A stretch of 64,000 nt of DNA from Campylorhamphus procurvoides (taxonomy: Eukaryota > Chordata > Aves > Passeriformes > Dendrocolaptidae): the NCBI GenBank assembly GCA_013396655.1, contig WBMV01004760.1, positions 1,879,910-1,943,909 on the forward strand, written 5' to 3'. Below the pieces are notes generated by a model. It did no database searches. It was not told where the DNA came from and saw only the letters and a program-made list of their open reading frames with translations. Numbering within the stretch: the stretch's first letter is position 1; every line of letters starts with the position of its first letter. The position numbers and the translations under genes are program-made. Of this stretch, positions 37,090 to 52,000 are shown one piece after another.

Positions 37090-40000
37090 CTGCTTGGATG
37101 AGAGGAAAAAAAGAGTCAGATCAGCCCACAAGTCTAAAGGAAACAATGTGATCACAGCAGCCGACTGAAAACAGCCCTTCATTACATACCCTTCATGAAA
37201 GCTTGAACCCCGTTCTAAGCCAACATCCATTCTCAAGTTTCAACAGGGAACATCACATAAGCACGTGAAGTGCAGTGACTGTCAGCTGGAAGCACTGGGC
37301 AGGATGGCTGTTTGGTGCATCTTTTGCAGATGGCAAAACATTATCTCAAAGAATCTGAAGTCCTTAATAGTTTGGGACCCAGGAGACCCAACCCAGCTGA
37401 TGGGCAAATAACTACATAATGGACAAAGCAAAACTGAAATGGGCAAAGTAACATGAAGGTACCCTGGTGCTGCCATGGACTGCAAAACTGAACTAACTGG
37501 TCCAGCTCTACCCTTTATGCTCTCAAAAGGTAGGGCTCCAGGGAATGCTGCTGTAAAGAAAAATCTGAATTTGAAAAACCTGGGCTTGCCAATTACTGCT
37601 TCAAATATGATAAAAGCAAACAGTAATTATGAACCTAAAAAAGGAGGAAAAGTACAGCAGTACCTGTCACCTTCTACCCCAAACAGCATCACACTCAGTG
37701 ACACAGAATCAACTGGCTCCAAAAACTGATGGAAAGGAACATTTCATCCAGTGGGGCTGGCCTCAAGTTCATCACCACAGGATGGCATGAACTGCCAGCA
37801 GGAGTCAAAGGAAGATCATATGTTACCCTCAGAGTAAGTGGAGCTGAGGGCTATAAGGCAAGCATGGAATACAGGTTACAGATAGGAATCCAAGCTTCCT
37901 GTTCTCTAGTATTTGCCAGCCTTCTGCTGAGTACTCAAGAGTGTGTTTCCTTCTGTCAGATGTTATTCTAGATCTGCCAGAAGGGTTTTTCCCATCTGCC
38001 TCTTCCACTTCCATCTGGCAGTGGACTCTGTCACAAAACACTGCGCTAGGAAATTGGGGGTTTTATCCAGTCCCTTTTCCGCACTTCCTTACATCATCCT
38101 GTCTTTACACAGACATTATTTGTGAGAGAACTGTGGTAGTAAGGTATGCAGTCTGCAAGAATTCAGTAGTACTGAAGTGAAAGCTAAATGGGAACCCTTG
38201 CACACAGATTATACCCAGCTTATTTACCACCTCCAGGTTGTTCCACTAGTCAGCAGTGCTTCACATTTTTCCCTGGTGCTCATGAACCTGAGTACACCAG
38301 GCTTTGCTGGGAATTTGAAGGTAAAGGCAGAACAACAGCCAGAACCTCACCTTGACCAAATTAATGAGGATATGGAAATTCCGCACAGCAATGTTCCAAC
38401 GCAGCAGCTTCTCCAGTTGCACCTATGGGATGCAAGGGGACAATAACCCAAGATGGAGGATTTCCTCTCACCTTGCTGGATGAGCTTTCAGCATTTGCTG
38501 TACCCAAAGCATTGTTGTTGAAGACAGAGAAGCAAAGCTTCGACACGGGCAGATTTATCACACCAGAAACACTTCACAGCAATTCCAGTCTGATCAGTGC
38601 TGGAATTAATTAAATGCTGAGTTAACTCAATTCCTTGCTCTCAGAGCAACTCTTTTTTGCAAAATAATGTTGTGCTCCCACACAGGAATTCAGACCAACT
38701 GCACAGCTCAGTGTTTTGCTGATTACTGTCTATTTTCTGGTTATAGCTTCTGCTGGATTTACTAGATTTTTGACATGGTACAAATGAGGAAAAAAAGATG
38801 ATACTTATACGTTACCCCGTATATCAAAATTTGCTGATGAATGAAGCTGACTGCATTTCCTAGACAAAGCTCAGAACTAAATTCCTTTCCAATGTATACA
38901 ACTTTATGGTACTGTGCAGTTTAACTTATGTCTTCTCCTCAAATAATCCAGTGGACTTATCTTCCTACCTCACTTGAGTCCGATGGTTTCCCAGCTGGGA
39001 TGCTTTTCACTGAACTCTCTAGCTGAGCCATCATTACTCTGAAGAAAACTGGGAATGTCTGCCTGTGGAGAAAGTGAAAAAACTAAAAGCCAGCTCTGAG
39101 CATCTAGATAGGCTGCTTGTCACCAGAATGATGTAGAAAATTTGATGGTTATACAGCTGGGCATTCTTCTCAGCAGGAAATCACAGGAGATTGACCCTAG
39201 GACTCATAAGTGTGTCCAGCCCAGCCCCATCACCCAGACTGAAGGAAAATCCTGGGAAGTCACTACCACTTCCCCAGTATGAACCACGCTAAGACATCAT
39301 CACTTCCTTGTAACTCTAGGGGTGCACAAAATAAGAAAACTAAATATTTAAAATCAAAAATTGCCCTTATGCATATCACAGAATTCCAAGTTTCTATTGA
39401 TATAATTACCTGCTTAGTGTAGGATATGTAGAGGAACATCCATCTTTGGCAGAGTTGATCAGTTCAGGAACACCGACACTGGAGATTTCCTCGATAGATT
39501 TCAGGATGTTATCTGTGTGCTCCAGGTAGACACTACATCCAAAACCAGCACAGTTGATCAGTAGATATTATGCAGAAAAACACAGCAAGGTCTTGAACAC
39601 TACCCCACCTGCAACATGCGGCCTAAAACAGTCAAGCTCTTCCTTATGCCAAATGCAATCACATGTAGGAAATCCATAATAATACTTAGAACTGTCACAG
39701 TGATGTCATTAAATGCTACTATGATTCTTGGCATAGGGCTGGAACAAGAAGACCTCCAGAGCTCCCTTCCAACCTCAACCATCTACGAGTCTGTGATTGT
39801 AATTTACCTAATACTCAGTCCTGCTCTCCTTGACTTTAGTGAGAGCTGGCCTGCTTTCAGTTTAGTGCAAACAAGGCATTTTTGTCCAGATCCACACTTA
39901 CATGTGGATGTATGCCCCTAAGTACACTTACAGATGTGTTGATATATCCTGACAGGCTCCAGTCTAACAAACATGGCTAACAGAATTCTTCCTATCACTC

Positions 40001-43000
40001 ACTGTCTTTCAATGCTGGAGGAACAGTGCTTTAGGCCAAGCTGTGTAAGCATGAGGGTTATGATTCAGAGGGCTCATCCCTCTGCAGCAACAGTAATTAT
40101 TAGAAGCAGTGTCTCAGCCTGCCTGGAGCAATGACTCAAGCCTTACCAGAGCAGAGTGTGCAGAGCACTGTTGAACTGGCTGCCCTTCTCTCGGTCTCCA
40201 CTGGGCTTCACCCATGACTGGCACAGGAAATGCTTTGCTAGTGAAGCTGTGAAAGATAAGAGATAACTTACTGGAAGAAGAATCCAAGAAAATTTCCTTC
40301 TTCCACATAAAAACAGTGAGTCCAAATGGCTTTTTGAAAGATTACAATATCAATACCCTTCATGTACCTGAACTTTGCTAAGTTAGAATGCATTTTCCCT
40401 AAAAAGCAGTAAGGCCACAAGGACATATATCATGATAACAAAATATATGCCCATCCAGCATGTTCCTGGCCTGGAATACATGTTCACATCAGAACTATGA
40501 TTCACCTCTAGCCATTTATCCCTGACAAACTCATGTTAAACCTTATTTGGTTGGTAGCTCCTGCAGTGTGCCATCTGCTTGTTTTTAATTAGGCCACATA
40601 CTTCCCTTAGGGAATCCATTTCTAGACATGGAATTCCAATAACAAGTGACTTGACATTTTGGCCACAGTGCTGTAATAATAAATGTGAACAGACAAGTTT
40701 AAAGTTTACAGATTTCTTAAATCAAAACTGCTAAAAAACCTGCTTGTCTCTTGCAGAAGTGTTCAAAACAAGGAAATTATTTGTTGAAATTGGCTATTCC
40801 CCACCACACTCATTAGGTAGTTCTCTCAATGTGTGACTGTTTAAAATAGTAAAATAGTTTCAAAGGAGGGAATTTACAATTCTGAGTGGTCATGGGGATC
40901 TGAGAAGGACAAATTCTAGAAGTGCCTTAGGATGAGAAGGTATGGCTTAGAGAGGTGACTGTCTGGAGTCTTTATTTCAGTGTGTAATGGAGACAAACTA
41001 GTTTTCTTGTATATTCCCTGCAACAGTGTCTATTCCTTTGCTGTTCCTCTTACATAAGGGGTTCTAATCCATGAGAGGAACTCTCTTAACTGAAAACCTG
41101 TTGCATGGGGTTAAGAACAGATCCTCTCTCTGCCTTGGAGTAACAACTGTATTGCAGCTCATATCCATAAATTTTGGAAATGAACTGTCACAGACATCTG
41201 TACTCAGAAGTTACATCAGATTAAGTCTATGATCAATCACCTCAATAACCAGTAACTTAACTGGTACCAAAACTGGACAGCAGGCTTGTGCTTAGAACTC
41301 TTAAAGCTTGTGAGGCTCTGATTTTTAAAAACACCAGCTGCCTTTCTGTCTGTGACTGAGGCATGGCAGAACAAGTACCAAAGAGGTTCTAATAAATTTA
41401 ATGCTTTATAAACAGCTTTCATTACTTTTATAAACAGCTCTCCTCCACAAGATGCACTCTCTAGACAGATTCCAAGATTTACAGGGAGAGTACCATACAA
41501 AAACTAATCTGAGTGGTTCTTCACACATTACCCATTTTCTCTTTCTTCCAGCCAGCTATTGGTTTCTCAGCGATGGCAATCAGGAGCTGAGTGAGGATGT
41601 ATGCACACTGGAAGCTGGGAACACTCTGCTGGAAATTCAGTAGGTACTGAAAACTCTCACTGGGGATGACAGGAAAGGGAAAAGGTAAACACAGTGTAGG
41701 CAGGATAATCTCTCAGAAACACATAAATAAAAAGGAAGCATTAGACCATCTCAGATCCAAGGTCTCCCTGTGCCAGTATTTTGTCTCTGGCAGATCCCTT
41801 CTGAAGTATGTCAAAATTCAGCCACTGAGAAACTTCCCTCAAGCTCCAGCCACTCCAAGTGTAGCAACATCTTTATATACTGCTTTTGCCTAGTGTAACT
41901 GTAAGCATTTTAACTATCCAGAACATGCTCATTCCTTCTGTGAATCCGACTAAACTCCTTTTCTCAAACAACATACAAACAAATGACATCCATAGATTCA
42001 TACATATTTTATATTCCAGTGTCTCCTTTTCATTAGGTTTGACTGCACTGCTGTTCAATTGAATACAAAGCTCTATTTGAAGCTAGAGTGGTCTCTATGA
42101 GAGCTCCCAAAACACATTTAACTATAAAACCCACACAAAACAGGATTGGAAATGAAATTTGTCCATTTCAAACCTTGTGAAATACAGATTTTACCTTATC
42201 AGTTCCTCAAGAAGAAGAAACTCTGTCTCTCCTGGCTTTAGTCTGTCTGCAAGCACCTGGAGAGCTGACCTCAGCAAGTTAGCATTTTCATGCTGAGTAA
42301 AACCATTCCTGAGGGGGAAAAAAAGTCCAGTTCATCATCAGATGAGAAGGAAAAAAGGAATCAAATGCAGTGGGTTTCTCTGCACAGCTGGCAGGCCTTT
42401 GGCAGGGTACAAACACTTTAAAAAAAAAAAGGAACAAAAAGAGGAAGCAATAAATGGGCTTTGCTCATGGAGGCAACTATAGATTTATTTTTTTTAAAAC
42501 TCACCAAGCAAATAAGAAGCGAAAAGTTAGTAAGAGCTGCTGGTAGCAAGAGGACATCAGCTGGTGCTCCTGGATGTTCACCCTTAATTCATCTTCCATA
42601 CCCTGATTTTGTCCAACTGCCTTTAATACAGAACAAATAATTCAGTAAATGCTAATCTAAAGAAAGATAATGGCACAAGAATCCATTTCCATAAATTGCA
42701 TGCTTAAAAATGTGAAGAAACAAAAGCAACACTTTTCCCCATGAACAAAATTAAAAATATCTTTGCAGGAGACAACACTTGACAGTTTTTCGAGTCAAAA
42801 TTGCTGCCACTGACCTGGAAGTAGTTGTGCATGTTCTCCATGTGCTTACACAAAGGTTTCAGCAGGTCGACTACACACACAGCAACTTCCTTGGGGGATC
42901 TCTGACACAGATGGGAAAAGCCAATATCCTTGTAGCCTCTTTCCTGCAGTAAACACAAAAGATTAAAGTCACTTCATCAGCCTTTCTAGAGAATAACTTC

Positions 43001-46000
43001 AAGTGCTACATCTCAGACTGCTGCCAAGCAGTGCAATTCCTTTTGCCATACATTGTCAGAAAGGGTCACAGGGTAAGAAAGGTCCATGGCTTCTGCTGAA
43101 CAACCACCACCAACTCAGACAAGTGGATAATATTTGACTAAAAGAATAAAACTGATGTAGCTTTTATAGAATCATGGAATCATTTAGATTGGAAAACACC
43201 TTTAAGATCACAGTCCAACACTTTACTCAAACACTGAGAGAAGGCAGTCTCTACCTATAGGAATTAAAATAGGTAGAAAGACAAAGAGAAAGAACAAATA
43301 TCATGGAGCCCATCAGGTTGTAGTGAATTTCTCTTAGTTTAATGCAGGGGGACATGTGTTTACATTTCTTCTGAAGGCATCAGCAAGCAGTCCCTGCACT
43401 CAGGGGAGTTTTTTGAATGCAGAAAAAGCAGAAACATGGATGCAGCAGCTTCTGCTAGCTGTGGCAGCCATCTGGCCTGCCCAGCCTGGGCTGCTTCTTG
43501 AACAGCACAGCCAATCTCCCCAGGGAGGGCGAAGAAAAGGGCCATGAGTTTGAAGGCTACAAGACTTTTCCTCAATTAAATACCCTTTCCTGAGATATGC
43601 AGAGAACCAGATACTGCAAATGACTCAGTGAGGGCGGTGGTACACAAGTCTCTTTTGAAACAGCAAGTGTTGCTCTGACACATGGCTGGGCCTCAGACTT
43701 CCATTTAACTGTTGCGTGAAAATAATTCTGAAAAATATGTCACTTGGGAAAGGCCTGGAGGCCCTTGATATGCTCTGCCTCAGCCCAGGCCTAGACCCAC
43801 TGCCTGCTGCTGTACTTGCCTTTAGAAAGGGCAGTCTCCTTGTGGAGCCAGAGGTCAGCACATGCTCCAGCTTCCAGCACAGGTCATCCAGAAGGAAGTA
43901 AAGTTCAGCAGGTCCCAGCTGCACAACTTCACGAGCCTGCAGTTAAAAGAACAGTCAATCCCAGGACCCAGATGTAACTGTAGTGCCTTGAACCTCAAGC
44001 TCACCTTCTCTGTTTCCAGTTATGACTCCTGGATTAGTTAACCTCAGGAAGAATCTTTTTGGTAGATGGCTGGGTTTCATGGCTTGCCAATGGCAAGTGT
44101 GAGGCATTGGTTCTGGTTACTCAAAGCATGAAGCCACCCTGATGCTCTACATACAGCTGAGGCAATGACAGTACAACTTAACTACTGAGAAAGAACTGAT
44201 TTATATACATTGATGTTGAAAATTAGCTCCTAAGGATAAAAAGAGGTTTCAGTCCAGAGACACAAAATTCACCAACAGAGTAATAGTCAAGTAATTTGAA
44301 ATAATGGTCATACCTTTTTGATAGGCAAATGGTCACTTAGTGTATTTAACACCCTATGGCTTAGAAGTTCAATATTAAAGCCCCTTTCTTTCCATTAGGT
44401 CTATACATGTTATACTGCATCTTTCTCCTTCTATGCAACATTTACATCACTTGTTTTTACATTGCTACACGTCATGTCTGCTCTTCTCAAGAAAATTCTC
44501 TTTTCCTCAGTGCCTTGAAGTACCTGGGTTTCTTTAGGGTCAAATGCTCTCCTGGTCCAACACATCTCAACACCAACCTGCTGTTTACTTTAAGGGAACA
44601 GAAAGGGCCAAGGCTCTGAGAGAGGCCACTACACAAAGCCTTGTCCATGTGGCTGATCGTTTAGGCTGTTCCACTCACCTCTGTGTGCATCTCTGTGTCC
44701 AAGAGAGACTTTGTGAGCAGCCCACAGTGCAGCACAGTGAACACCTCCAGGTCCAGCTCTCGGAAGTACGGGCGATAGCTCTGCAGCTGTGCCAGAGGAT
44801 GTCCTGCCTCCTTATCAGCAGCACTCTGCAAAGGAAGTGGCAGGAATAAAGTTGCAACCTGCACGACTTTCCACCTCAAAAAGCTATTTCTTTCAAACAG
44901 ATTTCTATATTTTGTTCCAGGTTGGAAAAAAGGCTACGAAGAATTCATGATAGCTAGTAGTCTTAAACAGAAACCTTCCATAGTCTCAATCAGAAAGTGA
45001 CTAATAGTATAATAATCCTGCATGCTGGCACTGCCCTGACCCACATTCCCTGCTGGAGAGTGGTTGGTCTCTACAGGGACAATGTTCAAAATTCTATTGG
45101 GAGACATGTGCCAGAAAGCAGAATTAACTTTCCCATGATTAACTTTTGAAAGTAACAACCCCTCTCTCCAAGCTATTGTTTATGCTCAGTGTCATCTTCC
45201 CTAGCCTGTTTTCCCTGCATATCCCCAGGGATATGCACCTACCTTCTCCAGCTCAGAGAGCTCAGTATCAGGCTGATTTCCCTCAGAACTATCATCTGCT
45301 TGAGAACGATCAGCAGAGCCAGCTTTGCTGCCATCAGCCTTCTTTTTCCTGCCTTAAAGAGAAAAGCGACTTCAGAACCAAAGGCTACACAGTGCTCAGG
45401 ACTAGGCAGCACTTGTATCCAGGCAAGCAGCACAACTCGTACTTTAATCAGCACTAAGGAAGCAGGAGCATGCACAGGTTGTGTCATCCATAACCAGGAT
45501 CACGGTCCAAAAAAAAGTCAAAAGTATTTGGAGTTCCCCCACAACCAGCTTCTCTTTCATAAAATCAGAGCAAGAAATCAAACTTAGTCTCACTGTTCTT
45601 GCTGTTGCTTAAGCATTATGAAGTGATTGCAAAAATGAGTGGAACATCATCTTAAAAAATGCTTGAACCAAAATTTAATGCTTCTTCCTCAGACACAGTA
45701 TTGAGAAAGGGAGAGGACCTGGATAAGGAAGGTGACAATTATATGCCACAAACCCATCAAAGACAGAACTTACTGCTGCAGAAAATAGTTTAGCAGGTGA
45801 AAACAGTCAATGAAAGTCCTGGATTTTCACTGTTAAACACTATGCATCAGCTTTCCTAAGGAGAGAGACTATCCAACACTCCACTTCAGCTGCAACAGAA
45901 GTGGATGAGGTAAAACTTCAAGCTAGATAAGAGCCAGAAATTTAGTGCTTCACGCACACACACAAGTGCAATGGCTGCACTGCAATACACCAGTCAATTC

Positions 46001-49000
46001 ACACCACATCTGTTTGCTTAAAGTTTTAAACTTTTTTTACCACTCCTTTTTCTCCCTGAACCAGCAGCATTAATGGATGGTGCAGCCTCTGGGGCTTCGG
46101 AGTCAAAAGTAGCTGGTGGTGGGACATAGCCAGGGGTTGCTGAAAGAGCCAAAATGTAGAAGTTGGGTTAGTCCAGCTCCTGAATGACAACATACAGGTA
46201 AGATACATATCTAAGGAAATACCATGCATTTCACTGTCCTGGTGAAAGCCCCTCTGTTATTATGCTATGGTGCATTTAGCTCCAATTATCCTCATCATCT
46301 CTGGTCAGACCTGTCAATCAGTAGCCTAGTCTAGCTGAACTCTGTGCCTGATCACCACATGCTGTGCTACTTTCTTAGTTCTTTCTTAACTATATCTCAG
46401 TGTAATCTCATGATCTGTATGTGTGTGTGCAGGCATATGCTGCAAGGACTATGCCCACTGCTGGTGAGACCTGTGTAAGTAAATACTGGCCCAGCAACTA
46501 CACTTGGACCACTCTGGGTCTGTGGTGTCAGTACTTGGAGTGAGGGTCTCTATGTCAGTAATGATGCCATAGTTCTTGGGAGCATCTCTACAGTTTGTGT
46601 GTGGAGCCTGTGCCTGTGAGGTAAATGTGTGAGTGTGTGTGTCTACCTGCTAATAAGCAGCAACCTGGAATAGCTGGTGAGTAGGGGATCACTGGAGCAG
46701 ATTAGAAGGCTTGGGATGTGGGCAGGCTATTGGGCTGATGGATATGCTGTGCCAATAACTGGGGGATCTGTGAATGTTCATGTGCTTGTGACTCTAGAGG
46801 GTGTCACCGGTGTGCTCCTCACTGAGGAGATGATTGAGAAGGGCAGTTTGGACTCGTATGAAGTGAAAACAAGAGCTTTGCATGAACCAAGTATTAGGCC
46901 ACTGTAAAAATGCAGTGTGTGTAACCATATACTTCCTCCTCAAAATGTACAAATGTTTCATACTCACCTGCCAAGCATTTCCCCAGCACATTCTGCAGCT
47001 CTGTGATGTTCTGCAATCGAGTCAAAACTTTACCCTTCATCTCAGCATCCTGTTGCTGGCAGAAGGCATTTACAACCTAGAGACACAAAGCAAGCTCACT
47101 GACTTAGGGAGATTTGTACCCACTTGTACTACTGTTTCTTTTCTGAGTAACATTGTCAAGTACTGCGTAAAGACACAACACAGCACAAGTGAGCTGTGTG
47201 ACCAGGTCTAGACTGCATGAATAAAGCCCTTCAGCAGCCCATAAGAACATGGACATAATTGGTGCAATCTATGAAAAGCAATACCTACAGATCAAATATT
47301 AACTGAAGAAGAGGAATTAGCAGGCACACGTTGTCAGGTTCTGTACTACCTTTGGCTCTGAAGACCCCTTGGCACTGCCCAGGTCTGCCAGGAAAGAGGC
47401 AGTCCTGGAAGAAGAGCAGGAAGAGCTCCTCCTCATCCTCCACTCCAGAACAAGGCTCTACTCACCTCACGAAACCAGTTGAGAGCATAGAACAGAAGTG
47501 AGCAGAGAAATTCCCGTTCCTGCTTGGACAAAGAGTCCAGCTTCCCTTCAACCTCCAGGTCAGTCAGGTACAGAGGACAACCTGGCACAGAGCAGGAAGA
47601 GTATATGTTGAATTGTGTTTGCTACCCATGTTTTGGTTTCATCATGGACAAAGTCTCTCATCAAAGCCTGTATCAATTCCAATGGCTCTTTGGAGTAGGC
47701 CCTGTCAGCCACTGCATTCCCAGACAAAGCAATTGTCTCCCCTGCCTCTGCTGCACTGTGGGGGCATGGAGCATCTCAGCCTCCTTCACAAATGGCACAA
47801 TTCCTGCTACAGCCGCAGGAAGTCTTTGCAGATCTGGGACAGGAATAAGGCAGGCAAGCAGACTCTAAAAAAGGTCCATTTCTCATACCTAACAAGGCAT
47901 CAATCTCCTCCAGACTTCCACTGTTCTGCTCTGCAGTGTAGAGCCTCAACAATCGGAAACAGGGTGACAGACACATGGGTGACACTGCCCTGAGGGGAAA
48001 GAAGAAATGGAGTGGGCCCTATGTTTTATGTATCTCCAGAATGCCCATCACTTTTCCACTATGTCCTGTGTCATCCCCAGGCCACCTTGCCTAAGCCTTC
48101 TATTTTGCTTCTCACAAGTCTCAGCAATACAGAGCAGAAATGCACTGCGTGGTTAGAAAGAAAAAAAAATTAAAAATAGGTGATTACCAGTTTTCTGGAA
48201 AAGCATATAAGGGCAGGAAAATGGCTGTAATGAACAAAAATGGAGTCAGATTTATTTCTGGTGGAAACCAAAAGTTGAATAATTCAGAAGGAATTGTAAG
48301 AAACTGGGCACAACACAATCTCAAGCCAGAACAGACTGCCAGTTCCTAACCAGCTTATGCCTCTAGACCTATCTGAATATGTCTAACAGCAAGAGAAGGA
48401 GAAGAACACTGGAAACTGGTAAATTCTTTGACCAGCTTCTTATGAGACACTTTGGGAGGCAGGGCTATAGCAGTGATGTGCATCAAATGAAAACAATTCC
48501 TTCACCTTTGCAGTCATCCCACAGATAAGTGTCAAAGTACCTTTTACTTTGGCTACTCGCTCCATCAGTGACCCTGCCAAGCTCACTCTGTGACACCAAT
48601 GGTAAGAGGTTAATAGCAATTGCTTCCTGACTCTGATCTTCATCCAGATTATACAGGGACTTCACTGGGAACAAGAATGAACTGCAAAGAAAGACAGACA
48701 AGTTCTTGTTGACAACCTCAGTTCTCAGTGACAGAACCATTACCAACACTTGGCCTGAGGTTAGCGTACCCATCCACTGTGGGGTTGAGATCCACCACAA
48801 AGTCACTGGGAAAGTCCTCCACCAAACTCTTCCCAAACTCATCCTATAAAAGAAGGAAAAAAACCTGCTCAGCAAAGGGGTTCAGTGAAGACGCTTCAAC
48901 AGCAGCAGTGGACGATGCAGAAGATAACGCCAAACAAAAGTATCCTGGAGCAGTCAGAGCAATGAAGTCCAGTGCCCACAAGGACAGCCAAGGCCTGCCT

Positions 49001-52000
49001 TTAGAGACAGCCAACTGCTAAGTGTGCACAACCAATTCCTTCCAGCTTTTTTTATGTGGACTTGACTACAAGTTCCAGAGTAATATGCAGAAGCAGAGCA
49101 GCTGCCTGGAAGAGGAAAGCAGCTCACATGCAAAAGGAGAACCCAGCAAGAAGAAAGAGCTATCCAGAGGCTTTCACAAACGTCTTCCTATCACCATAAA
49201 TACCATTTAATTATTACCATAAATGACTGTGGTTCTTCCAAGTCCTTAGGGATCAGATAGCCTTAACAGTCTGACCAGAAGCTAATCTCAATATTAAGCT
49301 TAAAGTTCTTATAGATTCTACTTTTTGCCTATGAATCTTAACAGCATGTTCTGAAACATCACTTAATTTCGTTTAAAAGGCTTCCCTGTTGTCACATAAA
49401 AACTCACATAAAAGAAGCTGTTAATGATAATGAGGAATCTGCCACTATGAAAAAAAGCCAGGAGAGCTGAAAGAGGATTTTTGTATCTCACCCATCTCTT
49501 ACAGAACAAAAAAAGTTCTCAGACTGAAGTGAAATCCTCAAATGGACTCTGTCCTGCCAATGCCTGAAGAATGTTTCTCTACAACGTACCAGGAGCTGCA
49601 AGTCCAAATTGCCCTTCTGCTTCTCAATCAAACTGGCAAGTTCATCATAGTACAGAGCCAAAACCTCTGGTCTTTGCTCACAGCAGAAGCCCACAAGGTC
49701 CAGCAGGGTAGACAGCTGAAAGGAGAGAGAACAGTGTGCAGAAATCGGGTAAGGTAAGGAATCCAACTCAGGCTATTACCTTCAGTCCTTTTTCATTAAA
49801 TTATTCTGAGACATATCCAAAGTTTCATCTCTAGAGTAACAGCCCACAGTCAATGTACTTGCAAAGATCCAGTTTTAAGAAGGAACATGGGCCTTTTAGA
49901 ATCCTGGCCCAGCTCCACCATAAAATAACATAAAAGTCTGCTCAGAAATACCCTTAAATACAGTGCCAGCCTAGAAGAAGGTTCTTTAACAGGAAAAAAG
50001 GATAAGGCTAGGCCAACTCTGTACAGCAGAAATACTGTCTCTAGATGGCCTGAAAGGCATAGCTGCCAAACTCAGAGGATGGCAAAGTTTACCTTTGGCT
50101 CACTGAAGCAGATTACCCCATCTCCTTCCTTTGTGTCTGAAATAACAGCTGGAGAGAAGACTTCCACTAAATGGCTGCAGTGATGCTTGTCCTGGACTAG
50201 CAGCAGGCAAGAACACCAGGTCCTATCTTAATACAGACTTTTATTGGTCCTAAACCATTTTAATAGACTCTTGGGTCTGCAGCCAATGAATCCCAGCTAG
50301 TTTCCAGGTCCACACACTATTTGTTAAGAGTGTGTTTCCAGTCACCCCTCCTTGCTGGCCGTATCTTCCCTGTCTCCCACAGTGCCCCATCCTCAGTACT
50401 CACCTGCACATCACGCTCACTATTCAGCTCTGGTTTCTCCAAGGATCCACCATCTCCTTCACTCCTGAAAGCAATTGACAATGCTGTTTTTGTGCACAAC
50501 AACCCAGAGACAGCAAAACCCATCACACACACAGGGTTCTCTCTCCAGAAACTGGAGAAGGATGCATGAGAAAGATGCTCTTTGGAACACATTAGGAAAA
50601 GACCTTCTGCTGTTTGGGACCTTTGGGACAAGACACAGTATCATCTTCAAGGATATGTTTTTTCTAACCTGTTGAAACCTAAGCCCTCTAGTCATCCCCT
50701 CTTCTGAAAGCCATTGAACCTCACCTTACCATAAGCCTGATATCTGCAGTTGTTATGTGCATGAGTTCAAAGGTAATGCTCTCCTGCCTTTGTTCCACTC
50801 CTGGTTTGGTCTGAATTGAAAGTACATTAAACTTTTTGCTCTCTCTCACCTTTTCAATGCCACACTGCCTATCAGGGTAACAGCACCAATAATCCCCATT
50901 TGCTTGTGGTTGGGAACTGTGCTGGAGAGCCATTTCCTGATCACCATGTGCATATCATCCTAAAAAGAGAGACATAGACCACGTCACCACAGAGGTACTT
51001 GTGTATATCACTCACAGGTCTATTGGTATCTTCACTTAATGTCATGTCTAAAGGCTGCAGGGGATGGTTTACTGGGATTATAGCTTTACTAAAGGAATGC
51101 ATGCTCTGACATTTCTTTTGTTATGAAAATAGTGGCCCCAACTCTAGGTAAGGCTGCAAAGAGCATTAAAAATAGCTTGCTTTGACTTTGCTCTAATTAC
51201 TGCATAGAACATGCAGCTGGTCCAGGTTTCATCTATAATTAATAGAAGAGTATGTTAAAAAAAGGGGCAGATGGCCTTCGAGCCCTTCACACAAACAGGA
51301 GCTCCAGAGCTGCCCTTCAAAATACTGTCAGCTTCAGGAGGCTGAGGGATGGAGCAGTTTGTGGTGAAGGTCTCAAGACAAATTGTGCAGTGGAAGGACA
51401 AATGCCTAATCCACCTGCAGAGATTCTTGTGCCCAAGAGACGTCAATTTTAGAAGTACACTTAGAGAAGGCAAAGAGGAAGTTGGCTTCCAGGAAAAGAT
51501 TTATTTGATGATCTATCCCTGAAGTCTTTGATATCACTGAGGACAGAGTTCAATTGCCAACCTTGGATCTCCACAGTTACCAACTCTCAGCTCAGAACAA
51601 ATTCTAGAGCTTACACTCCTCCCCTTCTTTTCACAAGTTACAAGGGTGTCAGGCAGAACACTTCTTCCTGATGGCAAGTCCTCCTGGGCTGCAAAGTCAC
51701 CTTGTGTGTTGCCAAGGCAATATTCACAAGTCACACATAAGAAAGATGAGGGGTGGGAGGTGGAGAAATCGCCAAGGAAAGTAGTTCAGAAAAGAGCTAA
51801 ATCTGCCATACAACTGGAAATTTTGGCAGTGAAGAGCTCCAACTTAACAGGGTGAGTGGAAAGGTCTGGAATGACTACAGACATGATGTTTTACATGCCA
51901 CAGACCAATCAGGAAGAAAGGAAGAGCAGTTTTCCTTTATAATCTCAAGCTAGTGTGTGCAAACATACAAACTATGCAGGAGTCAAAGACAAATAATCCT

